Both the position numbers and the translations under genes were made by a program. Below the pieces are notes generated by a model, which saw only the letters and a list, made by a program, of their open reading frames with translations, was not told where the DNA came from and made no database searches. From Sphaerisporangium melleum (GTDB lineage: Bacteria > Actinomycetota > Actinomycetes > Streptosporangiales > Streptosporangiaceae), in assembly GCF_014646695.1 (NCBI RefSeq), contig NZ_BMNT01000025.1:72186-136185 (forward strand): 64,000 bases of DNA, given 5' to 3'. This document shows positions 28,197-36,784 of this stretch, piece by piece. Position 1 is the stretch's first letter, and each line of letters starts with the position of its first letter.

Positions 28197-30659
28197 GTGA
28201 TCTACGTCAGCGCCATTCTGGTCGTCCTCGCCTTCGGCCTGCTGGTCGCGGGCGTGGTGACCGGGACAGCGGTTCTGGTCATGTGGTCGATCGTGGTCAG
28301 CGTGCTGTCCGCGCTCTTCCTGATGATCGGGGCGCTGCTGCGGCGTCACGAGCTGTTCCCCTCGGGCGGGGTGGTGGACAAGGCGTCGGCGATGCCCCCG
28401 GTGGGGGCGGCCGTCGGCGCGACGGGGCGAACCACGACGGTGGCCGGCTCAGCGGGCCCGTCCTCGCCCCTCCTGCACCCCATGGGCGCGTCGCACCTGG
28501 CGCACCAGACGACCACCCTGGCTCCGCCGCGGGGCTTCCCCGCGCCAGGGCCGGTCCGGGGCCCGGCCGCCGCGGGCGCGCGGGGCGGCCCGTCCCCGGA
28601 TGTGATCGTCCTGGTCGTGCCGGGGCGCAAGCGATTCCACCTCCCTGGCTGCCGCCAGCTCGCCGGCCGTGACACCGAGGAGCTGACTTACGAGGAGGCG
28701 CGTGAGGAAGGCTTCACCGCCTGCACCACCTGCCTCCCCGACGGCTTCAAGCCCTCAGCACCCCCCACCTCGGGCCTTTCCGCCACGACGGCCTCCCCCC
28801 GGCCGGAGCCCACCGCCACCCGCTCCGAGCCCGGCGACTCTTCCGCCGCTCGCTCCGAGTCCGGCACATCTTCGGCGACCCGCTCCGAGCCGGGCGCTTC
28901 CTCTGCCGCTCGCGCCGAGCCCGCCTCGTCCCGCACTGTTCCGGAGGCGCGACCCGGCGGCTCGCCCGCCACCCGCCCGGAGCCCGGCGCCGCCGAGACC
29001 TCGTCGCGGTCCGAGTCCGACCGCGCGTCCGGCGTGTCCTCGTGGCCGCGCTCCAGCGATTCGCCCTCTGGTTCGTCCTCGCGGTCCGAAACCGGCCGCT
29101 CCTCCTCCGGTACGGCCACCCGTTCCGGTGCCGGCGCGGACTCCCGTACCGAAAGCGACCGCGCTTCCGACGCGACCTCCGAGCAGGGCCGCTCGTCGGC
29201 GTCGACGGGGCGTCCCTCGGCATCCACCTCCGGCAGCACCGAGCGCGACCGCGACACGGCTTCCGGTGGTTCGGGGCGACCTGCGCCGGGCTACCGCTCC
29301 GACGAGACGCGTCCGGTGTCCCGCCCGAAGGACGAGCCGGCGGACGATGCGGACGATGCGGACGAGAAGGCTCCCGGGCGCGCCGGGTCCGCCCTCCGAC
29401 CCGCCTCCTCGGGCACCTCCGCTACTTCGGGCGCCTCCACCTCCGGCAGGCCTGGCACCTCCGCCTCCTCGGGCCCTGACGCCTCGCCGGGCGGCTCCAC
29501 CTCTTCGGGAGCCGGCACCTCCGGCTCGTCGAGTGGCTCTGGTACGCCTGCCTCCGGCTCGTCAGGCGGATCCGGCTCTTCGGGTTCTGCCGGGTCGTCG
29601 AATCCGTCCGGCTCCGTTCGGCCGGCGGGATCTTCTGGACCGGCGGGGTCTTCGCGCGCCTCCACCACCTCGGGCTCTTCCACTCCCGCTGGAGCCGGGT
29701 CGCCGGGCTCGGCCGCTTCTTCCTCCTCCTCGCGCGCGTCCGGGGCGCCGTCCCGGCCGTCCATCTCCCTGCCGACCCCGCCAGTGGTGCCGGAGGCATC
29801 CTCGCCCTTCCAGGCGTTCAAGCGTCCCGATCCCGCCTCCTCGCCCGACGCGGCATCTTCCCCGGACGACGACAAGGCGGGCGCGAGCGACCAGCGCAAG
29901 GGCACCGAGGGACCCGACTCCGCCAAGGAGGCCAAGGGCTCCACGGGTTCCGCGAAGGACAGAGGCGCCGCCCGCTCCGGCGCCTCCGGGTCCGGTAGCG
30001 CCACCCGCCCCGGCGACTCCTCCACCGCTGCGAGCACCCGTCCCGGTAAGGAAACCGTTCCCGGCAAGGACACCGGCTCCACGGCCGCCGCCGACCGGGC
30101 GAGCGGGGCGAAGCCCGCCTCTGGGCCCCGGCCCGCCGAGGCCAAGCCCTCCGGTACGGCCTCGTCCGCCGCGCCCCCGTCCGGGACTGCTCCGGCCGCG
30201 GGCAAGAGCGGTGCCGCGCCCGCCGAGGACTCCGGGCTCGACGATGAGGCGGCCGACACCGCCATGTTCCCCGCCATCGACTTCGACGCCCCGCCGCCCG
30301 GCGCCGCGGGCCCATCCCGCGCCTCCTCCGGCACGTCAGGCAAGACCGCCACCGGCGGCGCATCGGGCGGGCGGGACACCGCATCCGGCAAGACGGGGGC
30401 CACGTCCACCCCGGGAACATCGGCCAAGGCCTCCGGGGCGCCCGACAAGCCGGTCTCCGGTTCCTCCGGCACGACGTCCGGATCGTCGGGCGACCGCCCG
30501 CGCCCGGCCATCGTCAAGGTCATCCCCGGCACCCGCCGCTACCACAGCACGGCCTGTCCGCTGATCAAGGGCTCCGACCCCGCGACCTTGGAGACCATGT
30601 CCCAGGCCGACGCCGAGGCCACCGGTCTCACCCACTGCGCCGTCTGCGAACACCACTGA
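28197..30659 (+). CDS. Membrane protein with two Ada-like Zn motifs around a huge disordered linker
   Basis: An 820-residue protein I do not recognise as a named family. Two adjacent hydrophobic helices (about 4-50) form a membrane hairpin. At about 134-182 lies a motif with FHLPGC, an acidic helix and GFTACTTC. Nearly the same motif closes the protein at about 770-818, with YHSTAC, an Ala-rich helix and GLTHCAVC. Both start from a V-x-VVPG/IPG-x-RR/KR strand and give a His-Cys-Cys-Cys ligand set resembling the Ada-type Zn-binding domain. Between them lie ~590 residues of Ser/Gly/Pro/Thr/Ala low complexity with charged repeats. GTG 28197 begins 44 bp after divIVA, so a link to polar growth or division is possible but unproven. 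Confidence 0.7.
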   Translation: MIYVSAILVVLAFGLLVAGVVTGTAVLVMWSIVVSVLSALFLMIGALLRRHELFPSGGVVDKASAMPPVGAAVGATGRTTTVAGSAGPSSPLLHPMGASHLAHQTTTLAPPRGFPAPGPVRGPAAAGARGGPSPDVIVLVVPGRKRFHLPGCRQLAGRDTEELTYEEAREEGFTACTTCLPDGFKPSAPPTSGLSATTASPRPEPTATRSEPGDSSAARSESGTSSATRSEPGASSAARAEPASSRTVPEARPGGSPATRPEPGAAETSSRSESDRASGVSSWPRSSDSPSGSSSRSETGRSSSGTATRSGAGADSRTESDRASDATSEQGRSSASTGRPSASTSGSTERDRDTASGGSGRPAPGYRSDETRPVSRPKDEPADDADDADEKAPGRAGSALRPASSGTSATSGASTSGRPGTSASSGPDASPGGSTSSGAGTSGSSSGSGTPASGSSGGSGSSGSAGSSNPSGSVRPAGSSGPAGSSRASTTSGSSTPAGAGSPGSAASSSSSRASGAPSRPSISLPTPPVVPEASSPFQAFKRPDPASSPDAASSPDDDKAGASDQRKGTEGPDSAKEAKGSTGSAKDRGAARSGASGSGSATRPGDSSTAASTRPGKETVPGKDTGSTAAADRASGAKPASGPRPAEAKPSGTASSAAPPSGTAPAAGKSGAAPAEDSGLDDEAADTAMFPAIDFDAPPPGAAGPSRASSGTSGKTATGGASGGRDTASGKTGATSTPGTSAKASGAPDKPVSGSSGTTSGSSGDRPRPAIVKVIPGTRRYHSTACPLIKGSDPATLETMSQADAEATGLTHCAVCEHH
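28815..28934 (+). repeat. Four 30-bp coding repeats in the linker
   Basis: Encodes four consecutive 10-residue units: ATRSEPGDSS, AARSESGTSS, ATRSEPGASS, AARAEPASSR. The DNA units are diverged but keep the 30-bp period and a CGCTCCGAG core. This suggests the Ser-rich linker grew by slippage or unequal crossing over. Confidence 0.75.
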
Positions 30660-30803
30660 CCGTCCTTCCCGCCCGAGACGGTCCGAAGGCGGAAGAGCGG
30701 CGCTTCTGGATGTCATCGCCGCGTCCGGTGTGGTCGCGGATTCCCCGCGCGGCGGCCGATGCGGGGCTTCGCTCAACCCGCGCGGGGTGGAGACGGGAAC
30801 GGG

Positions 30804-31505
30804 TCAGGCGACCACGGGCTGGTCCGGCAGGTCGCAGCCGAAGGCCTGCGACAGTCCCTGACGCGCGGCCGGGCGGATGCGTACCGCCCGGTTGCGGGGG
30901 TGCCGGTCGAGCCAGCCGAGGTCGATCATGTGGGTGAGCAACGCGGCGCCGAGCGCGCCGGCCACGTGGTGGCGGCGCTCGCTCCAGTCCAGGCACGGAT
31001 GGGCGAAGGACCGCCTGCTCCGGCCGAGCGCCGCGACGTCCAGGCCGAAGGCGGTGAGCCGCTCCTCGCCGGCGGCGCCCAGCGTGTACCCGTCCGCGTG
31101 CCGGACGAGGACGGCCTCCTCGATGAGAGCCTCGGCCAGAAGCACGGCGACCCGGCCGGCCAGGTGGTCATAGCAGGTGCGGGCCGTGCGCAGGGCCTCG
31201 GCTCCCCGCGACTGGCGCAGGGAGCGGACCGGGCGGACGGGGGCCAGGGCAGCCAGGGCCTCGAAGGCGCGACCCACCCGTTCGTCGGAGAGGCGGTAGT
31301 ACCGGTGCCGTCCCTGCGTCTCGACGGCCAACAGCCCGGCGTCCAGCAGGCGGCGCAGGTGGCTGCTGACGGTGGGGGCGGACACGCCCGCCAGCCGGGC
31401 CAACTCGCCGGCGGTCAGCGCCCGCCCGTCCAGCAGCGCCGCCACGACGTCGGCGCGGGTGCGATCGGAGAACAGACCTGCTGCCGCGGCCACGTCCACA
31501 TCCAT
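30804..31505 (-). CDS. ArsR-family winged-helix regulator
   Basis: A 233-residue transcription factor. The N-terminal half is an ArsR winged helix: LFSDRTRADVVAALLDGR, recognition helix AGVSAPTVSSHLRRLLDAGL, wing VETQGRHRYYRL. The C-terminal ~150 residues carry no metal-site CxC and resemble the extended region of larger ArsR-like repressors; the ligand is unknown. It is divergent from the ABM and ACT-domain genes that begin at 31647, with about 140 bp between the two starts. TGTCGGC at 31525 and GCCGACA at 31553 in that gap form a loose inverted repeat that could be an operator. ATG 31505 is the first good start. Confidence 0.82.
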   Translation of the reverse strand: MDVDVAAAAGLFSDRTRADVVAALLDGRALTAGELARLAGVSAPTVSSHLRRLLDAGLLAVETQGRHRYYRLSDERVGRAFEALAALAPVRPVRSLRQSRGAEALRTARTCYDHLAGRVAVLLAEALIEEAVLVRHADGYTLGAAGEERLTAFGLDVAALGRSRRSFAHPCLDWSERRHHVAGALGAALLTHMIDLGWLDRHPRNRAVRIRPAARQGLSQAFGCDLPDQPVVA

Positions 31506-31646
31506 ATTTCGACCCTAACCCAACTGTCGGCGCCGTAGTTTCTCCTTCATGTGCCGACAACCTCAGGTCACGGTGGCCACCACGCCGCCGCCCAGCCCTC
31601 CTCGCCCGCGCGGGGTGCCTGCGACAGCGCGAAGGGAACCGCGATC

Positions 31647-32000
31647 GTGATCGCCATGATCTTCGAATTCTGGTTCGACCCCGACGACCAGGAGACCTTC
31701 GAGGAGTATCTGGCCGAAGCGACGCGGCTTCGTGAAGCGCTCCCTGCCGTCGACGGCTTCGCGGGGATCGAACGGTTCACCAGCGTCAGTGAACCGGGCA
31801 AATTCATCGCGATCGGGTTCTTCCGGGACGAGGACGCCGTGGCGGCCTGGCGGAACACCCCGGCGCACCGCCGGGCCCAGGAACTGGGCCGCCGTCGCTT
31901 CTTCACCCGCTACCGGCTGCGAATGGCGGAGGTGGTCAGGGACTACGGCGGAGACGACCGTGCCCAGGCGCCCGCTGACAGCAGGGCCTTCCACCGGTGA
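31647..32000 (+). CDS. Antibiotic biosynthesis monooxygenase (ABM) domain protein
   Basis: A small 117-residue ferredoxin-like-fold protein. MIFEFWFDPDDQETFEEYLA, then VDGFAGIERF, FIAIGFFRDEDAVAAWRNTP and AHRRAQELGRRRFFTRYRLR match the ABM/DUF4286-like layout used by cofactor-free monooxygenases and many stress proteins; the substrate cannot be told. GTG 31647 is preferred because GAAGGGAA at 31631-31638 is 8 bp upstream; ATG 31656 is the alternative. It is divergent from the ArsR gene, which probably controls it, and is followed by the ACT protein gene. Confidence 0.75.
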   Translation: MIAMIFEFWFDPDDQETFEEYLAEATRLREALPAVDGFAGIERFTSVSEPGKFIAIGFFRDEDAVAAWRNTPAHRRAQELGRRRFFTRYRLRMAEVVRDYGGDDRAQAPADSRAFHR

Positions 32001-32127
32001 CCGGGACGGACGTCCGCCGGAACGCTTCTCCGCCACTCCGCGGGCGATCGCACGGCGACCCAGGCCACATGTTCACGGATCACGGCCCCGCAGGCGTGCT
32101 CCGGCGACGACGAAAGACGAGTCACTC

Positions 32128-32535
32128 ATGCATGATCTGACGATCCACCTCGACAACCGGCCGGGCACCCTCGCCGCGATGGGTGAGGCCCTCGGCGGGG
32201 CCGGGATCAGCATCGAAGGCGGCGGCGTGTTCGTCGTGGACGGCAGGGCCGTCGCCCACTTCCTCTTCCACGACGGGGCCGCGGCCCGGTCTGTGCTGGA
32301 AGAGGCGGGTTTCCCGGTCGAGGGCTGCCGGACACCGCTGGTCCAGCGCCTGGACCAGGAGACTCCGGGGCAACTCGGCAGGATCACCCGGCTGATGGCC
32401 GACGCCGGGGTCAACATCGAGACCATGTACAGCGACCACGACAACCGGCTCATTCTCGTCGTGGACGACCAGGAAACGGGCTCGCGGGTGTCGGACGCCT
32501 GGACCAGCGGCGGTCCCGCCCGTACGAGCCCGTGA
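32128..32535 (+). CDS. Two-ACT-domain small regulatory protein
   Basis: A 135-residue protein made of two ACT-like halves: HDLTIHLDNRPGTLAAMGEA with GAGISIEGGGVFV in the first, and ETPGQLGRITRLMADAGVNI with LILVVDD in the second. Stand-alone ACT proteins bind amino acids or similar ligands and regulate partners; neither ligand nor partner can be inferred. ATG 32128 is 127 bp after the ABM gene, on the same strand and probably the same transcript. The ribosome-binding site is weak. Confidence 0.75.
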   Translation: MHDLTIHLDNRPGTLAAMGEALGGAGISIEGGGVFVVDGRAVAHFLFHDGAAARSVLEEAGFPVEGCRTPLVQRLDQETPGQLGRITRLMADAGVNIETMYSDHDNRLILVVDDQETGSRVSDAWTSGGPARTSP

Positions 32536-32719
32536 TACACGACCGGTCCTGATCCACCAGGCGGCCGACGAGGCGACGGCGTCGTGCAGGCCGATGCCAT
32601 GCCCCGCGTGTGCGACCGCGATCGCGCCGGCCGAGAGGTGCGCGCCTCGGGACCGTTCGTGGAATGGGGCGTCAGAAGTCCGTACGGCTGCTGACAGCCC
32701 GATTCCCGAAGAGTACCGC

Positions 32720-33523
32720 TCAGCCCTTGCGGGCGACGGCGCCGTAGAGCCACTTGGTGGCGGCGGGGGCGGGGTCGTCGGGGTCGGGGTGCCAGGCGTC
32801 GATGGTGACCAGGCCGGGGTCGACGAGGGTGAAGTGGTCGAAGAACCGGGCGACCTCGGCGTGCTCCCGGAAGTAGATCGGGGTCGGGGTGGAGGCGTAG
32901 ACCGACTCGATCTTCTCCACCGCCTTCACGGGCTGGTCGTCCCGGGTGACGTGGGTGGCGGCGATGTGGCTGCCGGGAGCCAGGGCGTCGTGCAGGGTGC
33001 CCATGATGCCCTCCTGCTCCTCCATCGTCAGGAAGTGCACCATGGCGATGAGCAGTACGCCGACCGGCTGGTCGAAGTCGATCAGGGCGCGGGTGTCGCG
33101 GTGGCGGAGGACGTCTTCGGGGCGGCGCATGTCGGCGCCGGCCACGCGGGTGTTGCCGTCGGTGGCGAGCAGGGCGCGGCCGTGGGCGAGCACGATCGGG
33201 TCGTGGTCCACGTAGACGACGCGGGCGTCGGGGATGACCGACTGGGCGATCTCGTGGGTGTTGCCCGCGGTGGGCAGGCCCGAGCCGATGTCGATGAACT
33301 GGCGGATGCCCTGGCGGGCCATGTAGCGCACCGCGCGGCGCAGGAACGCGCGGTTCTCCTGGGCGAGCAGGCGGATCTCCGGCATCGCCTGCTCGACGCG
33401 GTCCACGGCCGCGCGGTCCACCGCGTAGTTGTCCTTGCCGCCGAGGTAGTAGTCGTACATCCGGGCGACGCTCGGCCTGGTGGTGTCGATGCCCTGGGGG
33501 ATGGACGCTTCCAGGTCCGCCAC
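32720..33523 (-). CDS. SAM-dependent methyltransferase, Methyltransf_19/DUF574 family
   Basis: A 267-residue actinobacterial methyltransferase. Family marks are IDTTRPSVARMYDYYLGGKD near the start, IRQFIDIGSGLPTAGNTHEI (SAM motif I), VVYVDHDPIVLAHGRALL, DFDQPVGVLLIAMVHF and PGLVTIDAWHPD. The genome copies of this family are often numerous and their substrates unknown. GTG 33523 is chosen over ATG 33562 because GGAGGAACC directly precedes it and the protein then starts at ADLEASIPQGIDTTRPS like its relatives. It is divergent from the secreted peptidase gene. Confidence 0.88.
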   Translation of the reverse strand: MADLEASIPQGIDTTRPSVARMYDYYLGGKDNYAVDRAAVDRVEQAMPEIRLLAQENRAFLRRAVRYMARQGIRQFIDIGSGLPTAGNTHEIAQSVIPDARVVYVDHDPIVLAHGRALLATDGNTRVAGADMRRPEDVLRHRDTRALIDFDQPVGVLLIAMVHFLTMEEQEGIMGTLHDALAPGSHIAATHVTRDDQPVKAVEKIESVYASTPTPIYFREHAEVARFFDHFTLVDPGLVTIDAWHPDPDDPAPAATKWLYGAVARKG

Positions 33524-33811
33524 GGTTCCTCCGTCGATGGTCGTGCGGGGGCCGGTGGGCATGTTTGAGCCGATGTGCCCATGCCGGCGGGCTTCCGCGT
33601 CCAGAAATATGACGATGGTTCATACCTTAGGACCCGGCGGATCTTGCCGAGGCCCGTTTCACCTCCTCGGGACAGGCAATCTTGACGGCGAGTGAGGACG
33701 GGTCCACACGGGGGCCGCGGACGTAACGGGCGGCCGTTGATTCTCCGTTGTTGCCGTACGGTGCCGGGCGTCGCGCCGGGGGAGTGGCCGCCGGCGACGG
33801 AAGATCGGCAC

Positions 33812-35332
33812 ATGCGCGAAGTGAGAGCCGTCCTGAGCGTGCTGGCCGCCGGGGCCCTGATCCTGTCCGGGCCGTGGTCGCCGTCCCTGGCGCCCGCGCA
33901 TGCGGACGGCGACGCGGATGCCGGGACGGCGGTGGCCTCCGGGCCGGAGGGGTGCCCGGCGGGCGCCGTGTGCGGGAGGCTGCGCGTCCCGCTGGACCGG
34001 GGCGACCGGTCGGCGGGAACGACGAGCGTGGCGTTCCGGCTGGTGTACCGGCGGGACCGCTCACGGCCGGCCGAGGGGACCCTGCTGCCGAACCCCGGCG
34101 GGCCGGGGCTGCCGGTCATCGGTCACCGGGACTACGCCCGCAAGTACCACGACCTGCTGGCCACGCACGACCTGCTGCTGGTCGACCCGCGAGGCGTCGG
34201 CGCGTCCGGGCCGGTGACCTGCCGGACGGCCGGGTGGGCGGACCTGCACGCCTCGCGGGCCCGGGCGATCGCGGCGGCCGCCGCCTGCGGCAGGGAGCTC
34301 GGGGCCGGGCGCCGGTTCTACACCACCGAAGCCGTCGCGGACGACATCGACGACGTGCGGGCCCACCTGGGCATCGGCCGGCTCGACCTGCTCGGCCAGT
34401 CCTACGGCTCCTACCTGATGAACGTCTACGCCCGGCGGCACCCGCGCCACGTCCGCTCGGTGGTCCTGTCCGGCGCCTACCCCCGAGAGTTCGACATGCT
34501 GGGCCGTCCGGCCGCGCGCGCCGCGCGCCGGGCCTTGCGCCTGCTCTGCCACCGGTCGGGCGGGGCGTGTGACGGGGAAGAGGTGCTGGACGACCTGGCG
34601 GTGCTCGCCGCCCGGCTGGACGCCCGGCCGCTGCGCTACGGCGACGGTGCCGTGCTGGACGAAACGGCGCTCGCGGGCACGGTGTACAAACTGGCCTCCG
34701 GCCACGTGGAACTGCTGGGCAGGCTGCCCGCGGCCCTGCACGCGGCCGTCCACCGGGACATGGGCCCGCTGGTGCACCTGGTGGCGCAGGTGCGGCCGAT
34801 CAGCGGGTACGCCGCCGGGCGCACGGGTTTCAGCATGCCGATGTTCGTCACCGTCGCGTGCAACGACTATCCGGCGCTGTGGGACCGCGACGCGCCGCTG
34901 CGCGTGCGGGCCCGGCAGTACGCCGCGCGGCTCGCCCGGCTCGCCCCCCGCGACTACCGGCCGTTCCGGCCGCGTGCGTGGATCGGCGGCATCACCGACC
35001 TCGGCGACCTGTGCATAGCCTGGCCGGCGCGGCGGGCCCCTGAGCGGCACCGGCTCGGCCGGCCGCCGGACGTGCCCGTGCTGGTGGTCTCCGGCGAACT
35101 GGACACCGGGACACCGACGGAGGAGGCGCTGCTGGCCGCCCGGTCCTACCGGCACGCCAAGGTGGTGGAGGTGCCGAGCGCCGGTCACGTCGCCGAACAG
35201 GACCCGCGGGCGGCCGCCTGCGTGATCTCGCTGCAGACCCGCTTCATCCTGCAGGGACGCGTCTCCGGGACGGAGTGCCTGCGCCACATCCCGCCCGTCC
35301 CCGTACCGGCGCCGGAGCGCGCTCTGACCTGA
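33812..35332 (+). CDS. Secreted S33-type tripeptidyl aminopeptidase-like hydrolase
   Basis: A 506-residue exported alpha/beta hydrolase. A signal peptide (about residues 1-31, VLSVLAAGALILSGPW, cleavage near AHADG) precedes a catalytic domain like the SlpD/SlpE and Tap peptidases of Streptomyces: oxyanion region LPNPGGPGLP, nucleophile elbow LLGQSYGSYL (Ser197), Asp431 in SGELDTGTP and His459 in SAGHVAEQ. A TAP-like C-terminal domain is present. It would release tripeptides from the N-termini of secreted proteins. ATG 33812 lacks a strong ribosome-binding site; GGAAG lies about 11 bp upstream. The gene stands alone. Confidence 0.87.
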   Translation: MREVRAVLSVLAAGALILSGPWSPSLAPAHADGDADAGTAVASGPEGCPAGAVCGRLRVPLDRGDRSAGTTSVAFRLVYRRDRSRPAEGTLLPNPGGPGLPVIGHRDYARKYHDLLATHDLLLVDPRGVGASGPVTCRTAGWADLHASRARAIAAAAACGRELGAGRRFYTTEAVADDIDDVRAHLGIGRLDLLGQSYGSYLMNVYARRHPRHVRSVVLSGAYPREFDMLGRPAARAARRALRLLCHRSGGACDGEEVLDDLAVLAARLDARPLRYGDGAVLDETALAGTVYKLASGHVELLGRLPAALHAAVHRDMGPLVHLVAQVRPISGYAAGRTGFSMPMFVTVACNDYPALWDRDAPLRVRARQYAARLARLAPRDYRPFRPRAWIGGITDLGDLCIAWPARRAPERHRLGRPPDVPVLVVSGELDTGTPTEEALLAARSYRHAKVVEVPSAGHVAEQDPRAAACVISLQTRFILQGRVSGTECLRHIPPVPVPAPERALT

Positions 35333-35484
35333 TCTGACCACCCGGCGAACGGACAAAACTCCGCACCGCTTTTCGTTGATCACGCCCATCCGTGGCCGGT
35401 CGCGACCGCTGGCAGCGTTGGGCGGGGACGCGCCGGACGGCGCCGCGTCCCCGTTGGGTCAGCGGCGACGGAAGGGGTCGTGCC

Positions 35485-36711
35485 ATGCAGGACAGGACCG
35501 TGGGCATCGGAGCGTCGGTCACGGGGCTCGGCGCGACCACGCCGCTCGGCGGCGACGTGCCGGGCACGTGGAACGCCATGGTGGCAGGGCGGTCCGGCAT
35601 CGGGCCGATCGAGGAGGATTGGGCCGGCGATCTGCCGGTCCGCATCGCCGGGCGGATGGCGTCCGACCCCGCCGAGGTGCTCGGGCGGGTGACGGCCCGG
35701 CGCCTGGACCGCTGCCAGCAGGCCGCGCTCGTGGCCGCCCGGGAGGCCTGGGCGGACGCCGGTGCGCCAGGCGTGGCACCCGAGCGGCTGGCCGTGGTCG
35801 TCGGCACCGGAACCGGTGGCCTTCTCACCACGCTCGGCCAGGACGACCTCCTGGAGGCGTCCGGCGCCCGCAGGGTCTCGCCGTACACCGTCCCGATGAT
35901 GATGCCGAACGGACCGGCGGCCGTGGTCAGCATGGAGCTGGGCGCGCGGGCGGGCGCCCACACGCCGGTGAGCGCCTGCGCCTCGGGTGCCGAGGCGATC
36001 GCCATGGGGCTGGACCTGATCCGGCTCGGCCGCGCCGACGTGGTGGTGGCGGGCGGCGCCGAAGCGTGCCTGCATCCGCTGACCTTCGCGGGATTCGCCC
36101 AGGCCAGGGCGCTGTCCACCCGGAACGACGCCCCCGCCGCGGCGTCCCGGCCCTTCGACGCCGCACGGGACGGGTTCGTCCTCGCCGAGGGCGCCGCGCT
36201 GGTCGTCCTGGAGCGCGCGGACTTCGCCGCCGCGCGTGGCGCGCGGGTGCACGCGACGCTGGCCGGCGCGGGCATGACCTCCGACGCCCATCACATCACC
36301 GCCGCCGACACCGCCGGGCAGGTGCGCGCGATCCGGCTCGCCCTGGCCGCGGCCGGCCTGGACCCGCTGGACATCGGGCATGTGAACGCCCACGCGACCT
36401 CCACCCCGCTCGGCGACCTGGCCGAGGCGGAGTCGATCGCCGAGGCGGTGGGGACGCACCCCGCGGTCACCGCGGTCAAGTCGATGACCGGGCACCTGTG
36501 CGGGGCGGCCGGGGCGCTCGGCGCGATCGCCACGGTGCTCGCCCTCCGCGACGGCGTCGTCCCGGCCACCCGCAACCTGGACGACCAGGACGGGCGGATC
36601 AAACTGGACGTGGTCACCGGCCGTCCCCGGCAGGGCCGGTGGGCGGCGGGGCTGGTCAACGCCTTCGGCTTCGGCGGCCACAACGCCTGCCTCGCCTTCA
36701 CCGCCCCCTGA
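35485..36711 (+). CDS. Stand-alone beta-ketoacyl-ACP synthase (FabF/KAS II-like)
   Basis: A 408-residue condensing enzyme. The triad is complete: Cys165 in VSACASGAEA, His303 in VNAHATSTPLGD and His337 in KSMTGHLCGAAG, with Lys332; the C-terminus has NAFGFGGHNACL. It resembles FabF and type II polyketide ketosynthases. No acyl carrier protein, malonyl transferase or chain-length factor gene is nearby, so it is not part of a visible fab or polyketide operon; it may act on a carrier encoded elsewhere. ATG 35485 follows GGAAGGGG at 35470-35477. I cannot distinguish a housekeeping from a specialised role. Confidence 0.85.
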   Translation: MQDRTVGIGASVTGLGATTPLGGDVPGTWNAMVAGRSGIGPIEEDWAGDLPVRIAGRMASDPAEVLGRVTARRLDRCQQAALVAAREAWADAGAPGVAPERLAVVVGTGTGGLLTTLGQDDLLEASGARRVSPYTVPMMMPNGPAAVVSMELGARAGAHTPVSACASGAEAIAMGLDLIRLGRADVVVAGGAEACLHPLTFAGFAQARALSTRNDAPAAASRPFDAARDGFVLAEGAALVVLERADFAAARGARVHATLAGAGMTSDAHHITAADTAGQVRAIRLALAAAGLDPLDIGHVNAHATSTPLGDLAEAESIAEAVGTHPAVTAVKSMTGHLCGAAGALGAIATVLALRDGVVPATRNLDDQDGRIKLDVVTGRPRQGRWAAGLVNAFGFGGHNACLAFTAP

Positions 36712-36784
36712 CCCCCGGCCCTCTCCGCCTCCTCGACGCAGGAAGGGCGCCTGCAGTGGACGCTTTTGTCGCGCCTGGGAGATG

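Noticed and set aside
28702..30564. 620-codon Pro/Arg-rich frame inside the 820-residue protein gene
   Set aside because: Another phase of the low-complexity linker. The chosen frame has membrane helices and two matching Cys motifs at its ends; this one has none.
31524..31559. TGTCGGC / GCCGACA inverted repeat as ArsR operator
   Set aside because: Arms are 21 bp apart and GC-rich heptamers are common here; too weak to list as a separate site, only mentioned with the gene.
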